Below, piece by piece: positions 29,601 to 37,740 of a stretch of DNA of 64,000 nt (the first letter of the stretch is position 1; every line of letters begins with the position of its first letter). Under the pieces are notes generated by a model that was not told the origin of the DNA, made no database searches, and saw nothing but the letters and a program-made list of their open reading frames with translations. The DNA is from Bagarius yarrelli (taxonomy: Eukaryota > Chordata > Actinopteri > Siluriformes > Sisoridae), in contig VCAZ01000070.1 in NCBI GenBank assembly GCA_005784505.1, positions 558,001 through 622,000 on the forward strand, written 5' to 3'. A program made the position numbers and the translations under genes.

Positions 29601-31877
29601 CAACACATTTATCTATTTTTTTTAACCAACTGAGCAGGAGTGGCAGCTTGGTGGTGTTGGGAATTAAACCCATGAGTTTCTGATCAGCAGTAAACACTTT
29701 AACCACTGAGCTACAACTTTCCTTTAACATATGCCTTCCAGCACCGGAATAAAAACCTTTCTAAGACAGAAAAGTGTTTCTCTCTTGCTTGTTAACCACA
29801 ACCAGTGTTACAAAATTGGTCATCCCCAAAAGCAAAAGGGAGAAAATTGCTTTTAAAACATTCCTTTCCCAGGCGACTGGACCTTCGCAGACAATATGAA
29901 AGCAGGTATTTGGTTTCAGACATAAGTCATGAGGGTTGTGTCTGTTCCGGTACAGCACGTAATGGTGAAACACAGTCGCTGAAGCATGACGGAAAAAAGG
30001 AAGAAATCACTTAAATAGTCATTCGTTAAACTTTGCCTGTCAACCCGAATATTGCATCAGACAGCCAAAGCCAAATTTATTTTAAGTTCTAAAAAAACCT
30101 TTTCTTACGAATATTTATTTTATGGGTTTTTACACTTCTATAGCCGCTTATTCTCTAATTCGGGTTTACAGGGATCTGCTGGAGTCTATCCCAGCCGTCT
30201 CTGAAAGGACGAAAGGCAGGAGGGGGTACACCCTGGACAGGTCACCAGTCCATCACAGGGTCACACACACACTCACTCTTATGGGCAATTTAAAATCACC
30301 AATCAACCCAACATACATGTTTTTGGACTGTGAGAGGAAACCGGAGAACCCGGAGTAAACCCACGCGAGCACAGAGAGAACATGCAAACTCCACACAGAA
30401 AGACCCCTGCAAGGGAATCGAACCCGGGCCTTCTTGCTGTAAGGCAACCATGCTTACCACCAAGCCACCGTGCTGCCCTAAATTACTTTATTTTATAGAC
30501 AGAAAAAATATATTGGTCCAAACCAAATTGTGTACAATGATATTTAGTTATTTTTTTTATTTGATTGAAGGCTTTAAAAATCTGACTGTGGTTATATGGC
30601 GTGTACTTTACTAAAAATGTGGTTATAGTATTATTCTAACCTCTGTTGAGGTTAATTCTTTATTTGGACTGAACACAGTGCCGTTAATGTGCTGCAGGTG
30701 CAGGCGTATGAATCAGATGAGCTGGTTTATCACGGAGGTATGCGAGTATCGTTTGGAATGCAGCTGATGGCTGCCTCAAGCCGCATCGTAACAGAGCTTC
30801 CCAACATCTCCTGGCCTTTTTTGATTCTGCATGGAACCGATGACAAGCTCTGCGATATCAGAGGATCCCATCTGATGTATAACCAAGCTAAAAGCACTGA
30901 CAAAAAACTGAAGGTATGCAGTATACAGTATTTATTCTTACACATAAACACTGAGGCTCTAAAGCAAACCAACCAACCTAAACAGCGGTTTTATTAAACA
31001 AACCGGTGTTATTAATACATACATTTATATTACATTAACATTCATTAATACACTCTAAACATTCACAACCTGATACAGAATATCAACCTAACATTTCCAC
31101 TTGCATAAAATCCCACATCCTTTTGATACTTTTCACATTTTATAGTGTTACAGCCTGAAGTTGAAATGGACTTTATTGAAATTATATTTTATAATGTTTG
31201 GTGGATGTGGAATTAACTGGCGCTGAAAGGTGATTTAGAGTATAAATAGTAATAATAATTTTTTTTATCTAGGTTTATACCGTTCCAGAACATCATCACA
31301 TTTTTTTCATAGCTTTTTGGGTTTCATGATATCTAGAAGTGTGAATTTACATCGAGGGTACAAGGCATTTTACACTGCACACACATCGACTGAATTTATC
31401 TACTTGTGTGACTTCTGCTGGCTGCAGATTGCAGAAAGGTTGTTTCACAAGCTTGATATTCTAAATACATGTTTAAACCTGTATTCATTTACATTACCAT
31501 TTTTAACCATTGTTAACATTCTAAACTATTTTCTGTATATTTATGGCATAAAATGGTAAATAAGTCTTTAGTTTGTAACACAAAGGCAAGTATGTAAAAG
31601 TCATAAGCACATACATCTGCACTATGTTTGTTTCTGGGATGTATTGTAAGCATACTCGGCTTCTTTACTTCCAGATGTAAGATTTTAGCAGCAGAGGAAA
31701 CACACGGTGTGTATTTTTTTTCCAAAAAGTAACATTAATCAATCTAATTTTTCACATCAGGTATATGACGGTGCCTATCATGCCCTGCACCATGAGTTGC
31801 CTGAGACAGCAGAGTCGGTCCTTCAGGAAGTGATCACCTGGATTATCGAGCATCTTCCTGCCCCTTCTGGGCCTTAA
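4031..31877 (+). CDS. mgll: Monoacylglycerol lipase gene (seven coding exons)
   Basis: Serine hydrolase of the alpha/beta fold that cleaves monoacylglycerols to fatty acid and glycerol. It completes triglyceride breakdown and degrades 2-arachidonoylglycerol at membranes. Exons: 4031-4119, 17183-17289, 18192-18328, 24321-24431, 25457-25546, 30698-30913, 31761-31877. All introns are GT-AG and the phases agree. They give 288 residues from the GVPY motif to the stop, against about 291 in the human protein. Family hallmarks are all present: oxyanion motif HGAGEH (exon 2), nucleophile elbow GHSMGG split across exons 3 and 4, catalytic Asp in GTDDKLCD (exon 6) and catalytic His in GAYHALHHE (exon 7). 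Two human redox-sensitive cysteines (201 and 208) are Tyr and Ser here, while the LCD cysteine is kept. The start codon is unresolved because of a frame break at 4031. Identification is certain; the first dozen residues are not. Confidence 0.96.
4312..4493 (+). repeat. tRNA-derived SINE copy
   Basis: Contains the shared core: a tRNA-like head, then GGGCCCCTGAGCAAGGCCC, a segment reading CAATTGCTCAG..TGTATAAA, and the tail TCTGGATAAGAGCGTCTGCC..TGCTGTAAATGTAA. The head is degraded, with TTTCGATTCCC in place of the B box. Confidence 0.85.
5467..5652 (-). repeat. tRNA-derived SINE copy, reversed
   Basis: Reads on + as GCATTTAGCAGACACCC..TATCCAG, then AAGCAATTGGGGGTTAAGG, and ends ACACCTTAACCATGAGCC, the reverse complement of the family seen at 8996 and 42243. 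Moderately diverged. Confidence 0.85.
7331..7360. repeat. (TG)n microsatellite
   Basis: Thirty bases of uninterrupted TG followed by a short AG run, inside mgll intron 1. Confidence 0.95.
8996..9174 (+). repeat. tRNA-derived SINE copy, nearly complete
   Basis: A-box-like TGGCTCATGGTTAAG at the head, degraded B box, then GGGCCCCTGAGCAAGGCCC and the tail CTCTGGATAAGGTCGTC..TGCCGTAAATGTAA. It is one of the least damaged copies in the window. Confidence 0.9.
9622..10095 (-). mobile_element. Tc1/mariner-like transposon remnant
   Basis: The minus strand between 10091 and 9849 encodes a degraded stretch ending VEELECPAQSIDLNPIE. This matches the block around the last catalytic acidic residue of Tc1-like transposases (PAQSPDLNPIE). 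The left flank carries GGGCAAAAGTATTAGGCCACC, a sequence type common near the ends of fish Tc1-like elements. Earlier catalytic residues and an intact frame are absent, so this is a dead fragment. Family assignment is good; subfamily unknown. Confidence 0.7.
10660..11000 (-). repeat. DANA-like SINE, reversed
   Basis: On + it runs CATCCATCCATCG, GGGATCTGCTGGAGTCT, GACAGGTCGCCA, GGCAATTTAGAATCA, AGGAAACCGGAG and ACAAACTCCCCACAGAAA. These are the ordered blocks of the teleost DANA-type tRNA SINE read backwards. The tRNA head at the right end is badly decayed. Confidence 0.8.
12487..12510. repeat. (GT)n microsatellite
   Basis: About 24 bases of GT repeats. Two further CA arrays follow within 400 bases. 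Confidence 0.93.
12621..12650. repeat. (CA)n microsatellite
   Basis: About 30 bases of CA repeats in mgll intron 1. Confidence 0.93.
12830..12851. repeat. (CA)n microsatellite
   Basis: About 20 bases of CA repeats, the third array in this cluster. Confidence 0.9.
13008..13133 (+). repeat. tRNA-derived SINE copy, degraded
   Basis: TAGCTCAATGTTTAAGC at the head, AATTCCCAGCA, then AAGCAAGGCCCTTAACCC and a decayed tail. Shortened, but clearly the same family. Confidence 0.65.
13366..13735 (+). pseudogene. LINE reverse-transcriptase 3' remnant
   Basis: One + frame reads LNYCN, then QTALSRLQLDS, then LLIGLAPTANLCELLTKYQP, then a degenerate SLNSFKSRF, with several stops between. This order matches the C-terminal part of L2/CR1/Rex-type non-LTR retrotransposon polyproteins (LDYCNSL..RLQ..LNGLAPSYL..SFKS). 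The 5' part is missing. Clade assignment is tentative. Confidence 0.65.
14238..14274. repeat. (GT)n microsatellite
   Basis: About 37 bases of GT repeats with one A interruption; the first of three GT arrays within 400 bases. Confidence 0.95.
14391..14446. repeat. Interrupted (GT)n microsatellite
   Basis: GT repeats broken by GTTGT units, the second array of the cluster. Confidence 0.92.
14558..14632. repeat. Long (GT)n microsatellite
   Basis: About 75 bases of GT with one A interruption; the longest GT array here and a likely polymorphic, Z-DNA-prone tract. Confidence 0.96.
15165..15645. mobile_element. Possible hAT-like non-autonomous element
   Basis: The left edge is rich in GGGAAAATCCCGTC and ACCCGCGGGATTCC. 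The right edge reads GATTTTCCCC..CTGCGGGATTCTC. These C/G-rich GGGATT blocks in opposite orientation resemble ends of fish hAT elements, but no transposase or clean target duplication is visible. Confidence 0.3.
16100..16210 (-). repeat. tRNA-derived SINE fragment, reversed
   Basis: Contains AAGGGTTAAAGG and ends ACACTTTACCCTCTGAGCTACTG, a decayed reverse copy of the SINE head. Low certainty. Confidence 0.4.
16433..16607 (+). repeat. tRNA-derived SINE copy with intact B box
   Basis: A-box region GTGGCTCCGTGGTTAAGG followed by GGTTCGATTCCC, an exact RNA polymerase III B box. The core GGGCCCCTGAGCAAGGCCC and the tail TCTGGATAAGAGAGTCTGCC..GCTGTAAATGTAA follow. Confidence 0.92.
17183..17289 (+). 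CDS. mgll: mgll coding exon 2 (oxyanion motif)
   Basis: Enters in phase 2 (AA|G completes Lys), reads ALVFVAHGAGEHCSVYADV and ends VFANDHG in phase 1 before GTGAGT. HGAG forms the oxyanion hole. Where human has VFAHDH this gene has VFANDH. Confidence 0.95.
17290..18191 (+). other. mgll intron 2
   Basis: GTGAGT to GGCAG, 902 bases. It includes a compound TG/AG simple repeat at about 17818-17889 and nothing else recognised. Confidence 0.9.
17818..17889. repeat. Compound TG/AG simple repeat
   Basis: Interleaved TG and AG runs over about 70 bases. Confidence 0.9.
18192..18328 (+). CDS. mgll: mgll coding exon 3 (nucleophile serine)
   Basis: Begins by completing Val (G|TG), then GHGQSEGDRMNIRNFQIY and ends FILGHSM in phase 0 before GTAAGA. 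The serine of GHSM is the catalytic nucleophile (human Ser122); the following GG comes from exon 4. Confidence 0.96.
18756..19331 (-). mobile_element. hAT-like MITE, copy A (SINE nested inside)
   Basis: The left end reads AGGGTCTCACGATACGATAC and the right end AGCGATACAG..TTTTTGCACAGCTCTAG. Reverse-complemented, it aligns with 57429-57677 over several blocks (CTAGAGCTGTG, TCAAACAACTTCC, GTTGTCACTGAC). A reversed SINE at 19018-19207 interrupts it; short TTTTAA stretches on both sides may be its target duplication. Confidence 0.65.
19018..19207 (-). repeat. tRNA-derived SINE copy, reversed, nested
   Basis: On + it reads GGCATTTGGCAGACATCC, TTATCCAGAGCGGCTTACA, GGTTAAGGGCCTTGCTCAAG and GGGAATTGAACCC, ending CACCTTACCCACTGTGC. 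Well preserved, inside MITE copy A. Confidence 0.92.
19549..19720 (-). repeat. tRNA-derived SINE copy, reversed
   Basis: TATTTGGTAGACGCCCCTAA at the left, GGGAATTGAACCCACCATCT and AACACCGTAACCGCTGAGC at the right. The middle core is decayed. Confidence 0.85.
21491..21610 (+). mobile_element. MITE-like element, copy C
   Basis: The left end reads GGTATGACGGTATACTG, then a TATATACCGTGA block and AAGTGGACGTGGCTAACTTA. The same order occurs in reverse at about 48890-48984 (TATACCGTCATACCGCCC and TTAGCCACGCCCACTATTT). The right boundary is unclear and may extend to 21660. Confidence 0.5.
22045..22113 (+). repeat. DANA-like SINE 3' fragment
   Basis: CTCCAGCGGATCCCTGTGAC, AATTAGGGAATAAGC and a GGATGAATGAA tail, matching the 3' end of the DANA-like copies. 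Confidence 0.65.
23006..23172 (+). repeat. tRNA-derived SINE copy
   Basis: GTAGCTCAGTGGTTAAGACG is an intact tRNA-like A-box region. ATGAGCAAAGCCCTTAACC and a TTGTAAGTTGCTCTGGA tail follow. The B box is lost and the middle is rearranged. Confidence 0.8.
24321..24431 (+). CDS. mgll: mgll coding exon 4
   Basis: GGAISILTACERPQDFAGVV then LIAPLIQMNPESATPFK, 37 codons, phase 0 at both ends, donor GTACAA. It supplies the second half of the nucleophile elbow and the strand that follows it. Very close to family consensus. Confidence 0.97.
24432..25456 (+). other. mgll intron 4
   Basis: GTACAA to TTGCAG, about 1 kb. I see a G-rich stretch at about 24575-24665 and no recognised repeat. Confidence 0.9.
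25457..25546 (+). CDS. mgll: mgll coding exon 5 (lid region)
   Basis: VFVAKVLNHMAPSISIGSID then PKLVSRDPKQ, 30 codons, phase 0, donor GTAAAG. It corresponds to the mobile lid that covers the substrate channel in MGLL. Confidence 0.96.
25634..25729. repeat. 18-bp minisatellite, five units plus a partial
   Basis: The unit AGTTCAGAGAGATCTAGA starts at 25634, 25652, 25670, 25688 and 25706, all identical; a partial copy begins at 25724. The unit holds the palindrome AGATCT overlapping CTAG. Identity between units indicates recent expansion. Confidence 0.95.
27492..27605. repeat. ACTAGTAG repeat cluster with 16-bp inverted repeat
   Basis: TTTTTACTAGTAGAAT at 27492-27507 is exactly reverse-complemented at 27535-27550 with a 27-base loop. 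Further direct copies of TTTACTAGTAGAA or TAACTAGTAGAAT occur near 27558 and 27590. Parent element unknown. Confidence 0.8.
27694..27968 (-). repeat. DANA-like SINE, reversed
   Basis: CATTCATTCATCTTC at the left is the reversed ATGAATG tail. GGGATCTGCTGGAGTCTATC, ACAGGTCGCCAGTCCATC, GGGAGGAAACCGGAGAAC and ACGGGGAGAACA follow. The tRNA head is missing. Confidence 0.88.
28601..28793 (-). pseudogene. Relic of a BED zinc-finger hAT transposase
   Basis: The minus strand encodes AVWNYFGLEANEHVNVKRHK, then, after a stop and a change of frame, KGDNTINLAKHLKDRHQDLY. This is the BED finger layout of hAT/ZBED proteins (W.YF....E, cysteine region, GNT.NL..HL...H). One cysteine pair and the catalytic domain are not recognisable. 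It lies wholly in mgll intron 5 and is dead as a coding sequence. Confidence 0.7.
29576..29722 (-). repeat. tRNA-derived SINE copy, reversed
   Basis: TATCCAGAGCAACACATTTA, GCAGCTTGGTGGTGTTGGGA and ACTTTAACCACTGAGCTACA mark a moderately decayed reversed copy. Confidence 0.82.
30122..30478 (-). repeat. Full-length DANA-like SINE, reversed
   Basis: The most complete copy. The right end, reversed, gives GGCAGCACGGTGGCTTGGTG, then AGCAAGAAGGCCCGGGTTCG, a tRNA-like head with a B box. The left part has GGGTTTACAGGGATCTGCTG. It ends about 220 bases before mgll exon 6. Confidence 0.92.
30698..30913 (+). CDS. mgll: mgll coding exon 6 (catalytic Asp)
   Basis: VQAYESDELVYHGGMRVSFG, then WPFLILHGTDDKLCDIRG and ending STDKKLK; 72 codons, phase 0, donor GTATGC. 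The second Asp of GTDD aligns with human Asp239 of the triad. Human Cys201 and Cys208 align with the Tyr of LVYHG and the Ser of VSFG. Confidence 0.96.
30914..31760 (+). other. mgll intron 6
   Basis: GTATGC to CATCAG, AT-rich, no recognised element. Confidence 0.92.
31761..31877 (+). CDS. mgll: mgll last coding exon (catalytic His)
   Basis: VYDGAYHALHHELPETAESV, then LQEVITWIIEHLPAPSGP and TAA. The first His of AYHALHH aligns with human His269. The tail is a few residues shorter than human. Confidence 0.96.
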   Translation, partial: VYDGAYHALHHELPETAESVLQEVITWIIEHLPAPSGP

Positions 31878-32372
31878 CTGTCTTTCTTCTCATTAATCAT
31901 ACCTCTTGGACAAGACTCTACATCTCTCACCTCTGCTTTCTGTTTATACTAATACTCGTCCTGGGGTGGATCAAAAACTAATAATGTTCATTATTAAAAA
32001 TCTAGGAGAGGTCAGGGGTCATCACTTTCATACCCTTGGCCTCAAGGTCACAGCTTTGATGTTGAGTCTAAAGTGTCAGGCTTGTCTTTTTTCCTCACAA
32101 CACTCTTTTAGCACCACAGGGTGCGGTCCACTTGTTACCCTTTCCATAAAGAACACAGCTGCCCCCAACACCAAGCCTTTCTTAAGTGTGTTGCCACGGA
32201 AACAAAGCTGGTGCCCTTTGTCGCCTTTTTTTTCTGTTTTTGGATGTTAGGTTCTCAGTCTGGATTTAGCCGCTGTACTGCAACTCTGCCTCCCCTGCTG
32301 GTCAACAACGGCACTGCAGACTTCAATCATCCCAGTTACCATGGCAACACCATAAAATACTAGCAGGGAAAA

Positions 32373-32378
32373 ATTAAA
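32373..32378 (+). terminator. Candidate proximal poly(A) signal (ATTAAA)
   Basis: ATTAAA followed about 20 bases later by GGTGTCATGGTAACGG. It would give a 3' UTR of about 0.5 kb. Confidence 0.35.
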
Positions 32379-34603
32379 CAATTATAAAACAAGGTGTCAT
32401 GGTAACGGAGGACAGAGGATAGAAAGATGGGTCTGTCTTCATAACCGGATGTTTAGTGAGAGGAAGAAAGCAGTGAGAGGAGATCTAGCGCGTGGCAGCT
32501 GCAGGGAAACCCCCTCGAGCCCTGATCAGTCAGAGAGAGAGATTAGAACCAAAAGCAATATTTCTGCATATACACAAGTGGCAAATACACCACCACAAAC
32601 AGAGCATTCAATTGGCTGTTTATTTATGATTTATTTATAACAATATGTCCTACTGTACTAACTGAGCCTCGTTTGTGCTCGACTTATTACTGTTGAAATG
32701 ACTACAGACTGTTTTATTACCGGGTGTTGTTGGAGGAATTGAGGAGGCAATGATTGTTTTTAACATTGTGTCGACAAGCTGAATACTCAATGTTTAATAG
32801 CAGTTATTGCCTTCTCACAAAACCAGAGATCATTACATCGCTAATACCTGTTGTATAGCGTTGTATAGTTACTGTTCATCCAAAAATCTACCGTTATATG
32901 TTTTTAGTGACCTGAATGTGAGTTGGCAATCAGCCTGGTGGAAAAAAAACAAGACTTTAAGATAGAGATAATGTGACTTTTAGGATCCACTAATCTCAGT
33001 AATTTTTTAGCACTTATGCTGACATTAGGGATGTTGGTAACATGATCTCTTAATATTATTGTTTTAATAAGGGACATATTTTGTGTTGAACTATTAATTT
33101 GCGTATTAGCATTTTTCTGAAGTTCTTAAAAATTATTCTTGCTCTGTATTTCTTTGAAGTAACATTTTTTTAAGATATGATATATGGGCACAACTACAAT
33201 ATATTATCATATTTGCACAATAATGTAAATATAATTGCATCCAGACTATTTTCCTAAGCAATGAAGTACTTGTATATCTTCTTTGTTTCAGATCATTTTA
33301 GGAGATATAATATTGTTTACTAAAAATGTACTGACAGGTGTACAGAAAATGGTTTAAACGGAAGATGCTGTAGCTTCATTTTTAGCTTACTGAAGTTTGC
33401 GTAAGTGTGTAAATATTAGATTTTGAGCAGTTTTAATGGATATCGGGGGGAAAAAGGCTGTTTTTATTGCAATAACAAAGAAAATCCTCAGATATGTCAT
33501 TTTTTTTAAATCCGTAATATTGTGACCATATCAAAAATCTAATTCTCTCGTTTTTAACCTTAATGAAAGAGACACAATCCATTATTACGACCTGGGGGCT
33601 TAATAACACTTCTGAAACCTGAAATCGACTGTTTTTTTTTACTAGGTCAGGTATCTTTCCATGCTCTTTAAGCTGTGTTATTATTGGCCTTTTTTATAGC
33701 AGTTGGCTGGTTTCTGGTCCCTTTTTTGGCAAATAAGACCGGTGCTTATCTAACGCACATGTACGCCTAGTATATGCAAAATTGATCAAGTGAATTTTAT
33801 CCTGCTTAATCTAAAGCACCAGGCTACAGTTCAGACGTCAATAACAAAACGTTCTTCCCCGTGCAGAGCCGCATGCTGTGCAGGTTATACATTAATCTGG
33901 TCTCAGGGAACAAGTCTTGTAGTGCAGCTAATTTCACCCAATCAATAAAGCGGAGTAACATGTTTGGCAATGATGTGTCCCATCTAATTTTACACATAAA
34001 ATGGGTCAATAATGTATTAATGATGAAGAGAGCCTATAATAAGCATTTCTTTATAGACAGTTGTATTTTGGGGGGGGGGGACTGTTTCTATCATCATTTT
34101 AAAAGATTTTGTAAGCATGCTCGTGCAACCCAGGAAAGAAATTGTCATGTTATGTTATATTACAACAGACTATGTCTTTGCCTGCGTCTTAAATAATTAT
34201 ACACCGCCTAACATACATACTCTCATCCTTCTATCTAATACAGAAATGTACAACTTTAGTGCATATTTAGTGCAATAAGAGAGCTTGTCATTATTGGATT
34301 TGCACTGTTACAGTAAAACTCCTAGGCAGCATAGCTGTGAAATCACCATCCACCAGTAATCAGCAGCTGTCAGTGGGTTATAATAGGTCTTTTGAAATCC
34401 AGTCGTGCAGCACTGTAGGCAGATCAACTGCACCTTTTAATGTGAACTCCAGCCTTTGTGCGAGTCTGGTGTGGGAAAGTTTATAGACTACTGTTTGTAT
34501 ACACGTACAAATATACTTTATAATTTCTACTAATGCTTGTAATATAATTTAGAAAAAACATTGTGATTGAATTGTTTCATTTTAACATCATGGCCAGTAG
34601 ATA

Positions 34604-34609
34604 AATAAA
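34604..34609 (+). terminator. Candidate distal poly(A) signal (AATAAA)
   Basis: Canonical AATAAA with TGCCGTGTGG..TTGTGTTTATT downstream, a good GU-rich element. It would give a 3' UTR of about 2.75 kb. Confidence 0.5.
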
Positions 34610-34989
34610 AGAAGACTGTTACAAGACTGCCGTGTGGTCATCATTGTGTTTATTACATATTTTGTTGCTATTTAATTTTATGAAAAGGCATCTAACATAG
34701 TCACTGGTCTACACAGTGTCACAGAGGCTTTTTGGCTTATAACATATAGAAAATAGTTTATTAAGCACCAGATTAGCTTAAACTGTGCAGGTCTGTTTGT
34801 TAGAAGAAACTAAAAAATCTAGAAGTTTGGTCCATCTTTGCAGTGTCATATAAAGGACAATAGATGGCGCCTTGTTATTTCTTATCTTGGTTACTTCACT
34901 AATGGGAAATAAATTGTCTTATAAACTGTCTTAAATTGTCTTTTGACATGCCACCCTTCTATTATTACTATTGTTACAAATGGGTTAAT

Positions 34990-35030
34990 ATTATTATTAT
35001 TATTATTACTGTTATTATTATTATTACTAC
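34990..35030. repeat. (ATT)n simple repeat
   Basis: About 40 bases of imperfect ATT/TTA triplets. Confidence 0.9.
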
Positions 35031-35149
35031 ACATTACATTACAGCACAGAGGAATTCTTTTCTTTATCCCAGCTTTTTAGAAGCTAGGCGGCAGACAGCC
35101 AGACCAGAGTGCAGGGCATATATTATAGTTATGCCCACCCCCCCCCTTC

Positions 35150-35262
35150 AGCAGAAAGGCCTTTCTAAGGGCCCAACAGTGGCAGCTTGGCAGTGCTGAG
35201 GCGTGAACCCTGATTTTCCACCCAACAAACAGAAGTTTAACCAGTAGAGCCACAGTTTGTAC
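35150..35262 (-). repeat. tRNA-derived SINE fragment, reversed
   Basis: GCCTTTCTAAGGGCCCAACA, GCAGCTTGGCAGTGCTGAGG and AGTTTAACCAGTAGAGCCAC; decayed reversed copy. Confidence 0.7.
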
Positions 35263-36233
35263 TAGACCAACAGACTGATCTTCTGAGAATGTTCCTGGAA
35301 TGTTCTGTTTTTTGATCATAAACAAGAAGATAACCCAAGGTTAGTAAATCCCTGCCAAAGTTTCTCAAGGGTTGCATTTCTCTTTGTTGTAACACAAATT
35401 TAGATTTTAGATGCAAATGTTTCCTATATTATATAAATTATATGACCTTTTTTAACCACATTATATAGAGAGTTTTTAATACAGGTCATGAACTCATGTC
35501 ATCCCTCAAAAAAGAACGATTTTGATGTAAATGATTTTGATCTTGTGGAAAAAAAATAATACAAAATAAAAAACTGAGAAAGTTCATGACCCTTTTAAGA
35601 CTTAATTTATTTCAGGAAAAGCTAACAGGACCAAAGCAATGTTCTAGGAATCAAAAGCACATGTTTTCAGACTGCTCTATGAACCATTCTATCTGGGTGA
35701 TTTAAACACGCAGAATCTGCCAATTTCTGGCATATTTTGTGATATTTTTAATAGTATGGCGTTAATCACTTTTGCGTTAACTATTCTAATGTACAATTAT
35801 AATGGATTTCTGTGTTGCCTCTGACTGCTTCAATTATTCGACTGCTCCAGTTTTCCGACTGATGTCCTGCCCTGATTCAGTTTACTTTTGCCTAATCGGT
35901 TCTCTTGCAAGACTAGATATAATTGCATACCTCAATCAGACAAAACATTTGCCTTTAACTTCATTTAAATAGTGACTTTTTGTTTTAAGTAACTTTAAAC
36001 AGCTCTTCCATGTCATTTAATTGAAAAAGGCCTGCAATCGAGTAGAATATTTAGGACTGCTTTCACTGCTTTAATGCAAATAAGCCCTTTTTAGTATACG
36101 AAATGCCCTTCAGGATAGCTCTATGTGGGAGATACATAATAAAGTGCCATCTAAAGTGCCCCTATGTGTAATAATTTTTTTTATCAATCACCAGTAAGGA
36201 GTAACTTGGCGTTTGAGCACAAGTGCTGTTTCC

Positions 36234-36247
36234 CCACTAGGGGGCGC
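36234..36247 (+). promoter_or_regulatory. CTCF-type insulator motif
   Basis: CCACTAGGGGGCGC matches every position of the vertebrate CTCF core CCASYAGRKGGCRS. It lies about 1.6 kb beyond the last mgll poly(A) signal and 1.5 kb before the prkar2a CpG-rich promoter. Binding is inferred from the motif alone. Confidence 0.6.
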
Positions 36248-37319
36248 CTGGTTCCCATAGTAAAAATGTAAAAAGACACGGAGACAGGAAGGATTTAGAG
36301 GCAGGTTCAAGTCGGTGTCTATGGCAACGCGGCTTTACCTCTGGCCTCGAAATGAGGAGGCCTGAAAATAGAGCAAGGCGCAATGGGGAAATCCAACAAC
36401 TGTGGCGTAAGTGCCTCCTAAGCTAAACTGGGCCAATGAGTCCTTCTAGGTATCTCCAGAGACAATAATTGTGATGGAAAGCTTATTTTGCTGTAGCTAA
36501 ATGGCCTATTAATCAAGGAATCAAGTCAGCTATGGTTTGTTTCATTAAGAACCCTTTCTAAGAGTGTTTTTGCTTTAAGAGTGTTTGTCCATTTTCTAAT
36601 ACTAAAACTTTCCAAATTTCCAAACTGTCCAAGAGGCTAACAACCACAATGATGTCACCGGTTGGCAGCTGTCAGTCTTAAAATTACCCTCACCTCAGTT
36701 ATTACTCTAAATGTAACCTGAAAGCACATCTCTGGGGATTATTACTTCTGCATTTCATATAGATTTAATAGATCGTGTTTTCTCAGGTTGATTCAATTTG
36801 TTTTGATGTAGGTGTTATAATTAAAACCCTGGGGTATTAGAAACAACTGGGATGGCAACGCTGCAATGTCATTAAGCAGATGTTCCTTTTGCGCAGTGGC
36901 ACAAACCAAATATTTTACATTTTCTGATTCAGTAAATAATAAAGTGGTGACCCAAACTGATCTGGGATGTTTTAAGAGTTCAAGAGGCTTGTGCAACTTT
37001 CTGTAAAATTTGTATGTTTGTGTAAAAGCAAAAATTTAATTCATTGAGATATTTATACAGCATTCAGTGATGCTTCCTGCTCCTATTGAGCTTTTGCCCT
37101 GACTTTAACATCACTAATCACATCAGGTCCACCAATAGCACCTCAGGTAGAGTTGTTGTATTAAAGATACAGGTCTCTTTTTTAATCCTGTGGGGTTTGT
37201 TGCTGTTTGTAGGTTATTTGTCAGTGGGTTTTCTTACAAAAAAGTATTTTAAGTTGCCTTAAAATGCACAATGATACAGTGAGTATTTCTGTATATTTCA
37301 CATGGTCTTTCAGGACAGT

Positions 37320-37455
37320 GTGTGTGTGTGTGTGTAGCCCTGTGATGGACTGGCAACCTGTCCATGTTGTCCCCCTCCTGTCCTTTTAGAGACACAGATC
37401 CTTGTGACACTGAATTAGGGAATAAGCGGGTTATGAAAATAAATAAATGAACGAT
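37320..37455 (+). repeat. DANA-like SINE 3' part
   Basis: TGTGTGTGTAGCCCTGTGAT, ACTGGCAACCTGTCC, AATTAGGGAATAAGCGGGTT and an AAATAAATGAACG tail; same family as 30122 but forward and 5'-truncated. Confidence 0.8.
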
Positions 37456-37740
37456 TAATAATAATCATCATTATCACAGTCACCTTTATCTACTATATGT
37501 AAATGTTTATATACATCACCTGAAAAAGCACAACCTGAGGAACTCTGCTCTTTTTAATGTACAGCTCTACTTCTCCTCAACCCTGACGTTATCCTACACA
37601 TTGCACTCCAGTAAGGAAGGACTTAATTAGTCCTTTCCATTAGGGAACCCAATAAAACACGCGGGTTGGTGGTCCTCCAGGGACTGTGGGGTAATAGAGA
37701 GAAATTTTCATCGCTGTTCTTCTAAATTTTCACGGACACA

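Larger units (their letters stand above)
25547..30697 (+). other. mgll intron 5 (5.2 kb)
   Basis: GTAAAG to CTGCAG. It contains an 18-bp minisatellite, an inverted repeat, two DANA-like SINEs, a BED-finger transposase relic and one tRNA-type SINE, listed separately. Confidence 0.88.
31878..34630 (+). other. mgll 3' UTR
   Basis: Non-coding sequence free of recognisable transposons, unlike the introns, which fits a retained UTR. Candidate poly(A) signals are ATTAAA at 32373, AATAAA at 33944 and AATAAA at 34604, the last followed by a GT-rich stretch. The real end cannot be fixed without transcripts. Confidence 0.55.
34631..37740. other. Intergenic region between mgll and prkar2a
   Basis: Both genes read on the + strand. 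It holds an ATT array, a SINE, a DANA-like tail and two CTCF-type motifs. No gene is recognised. Confidence 0.7.
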
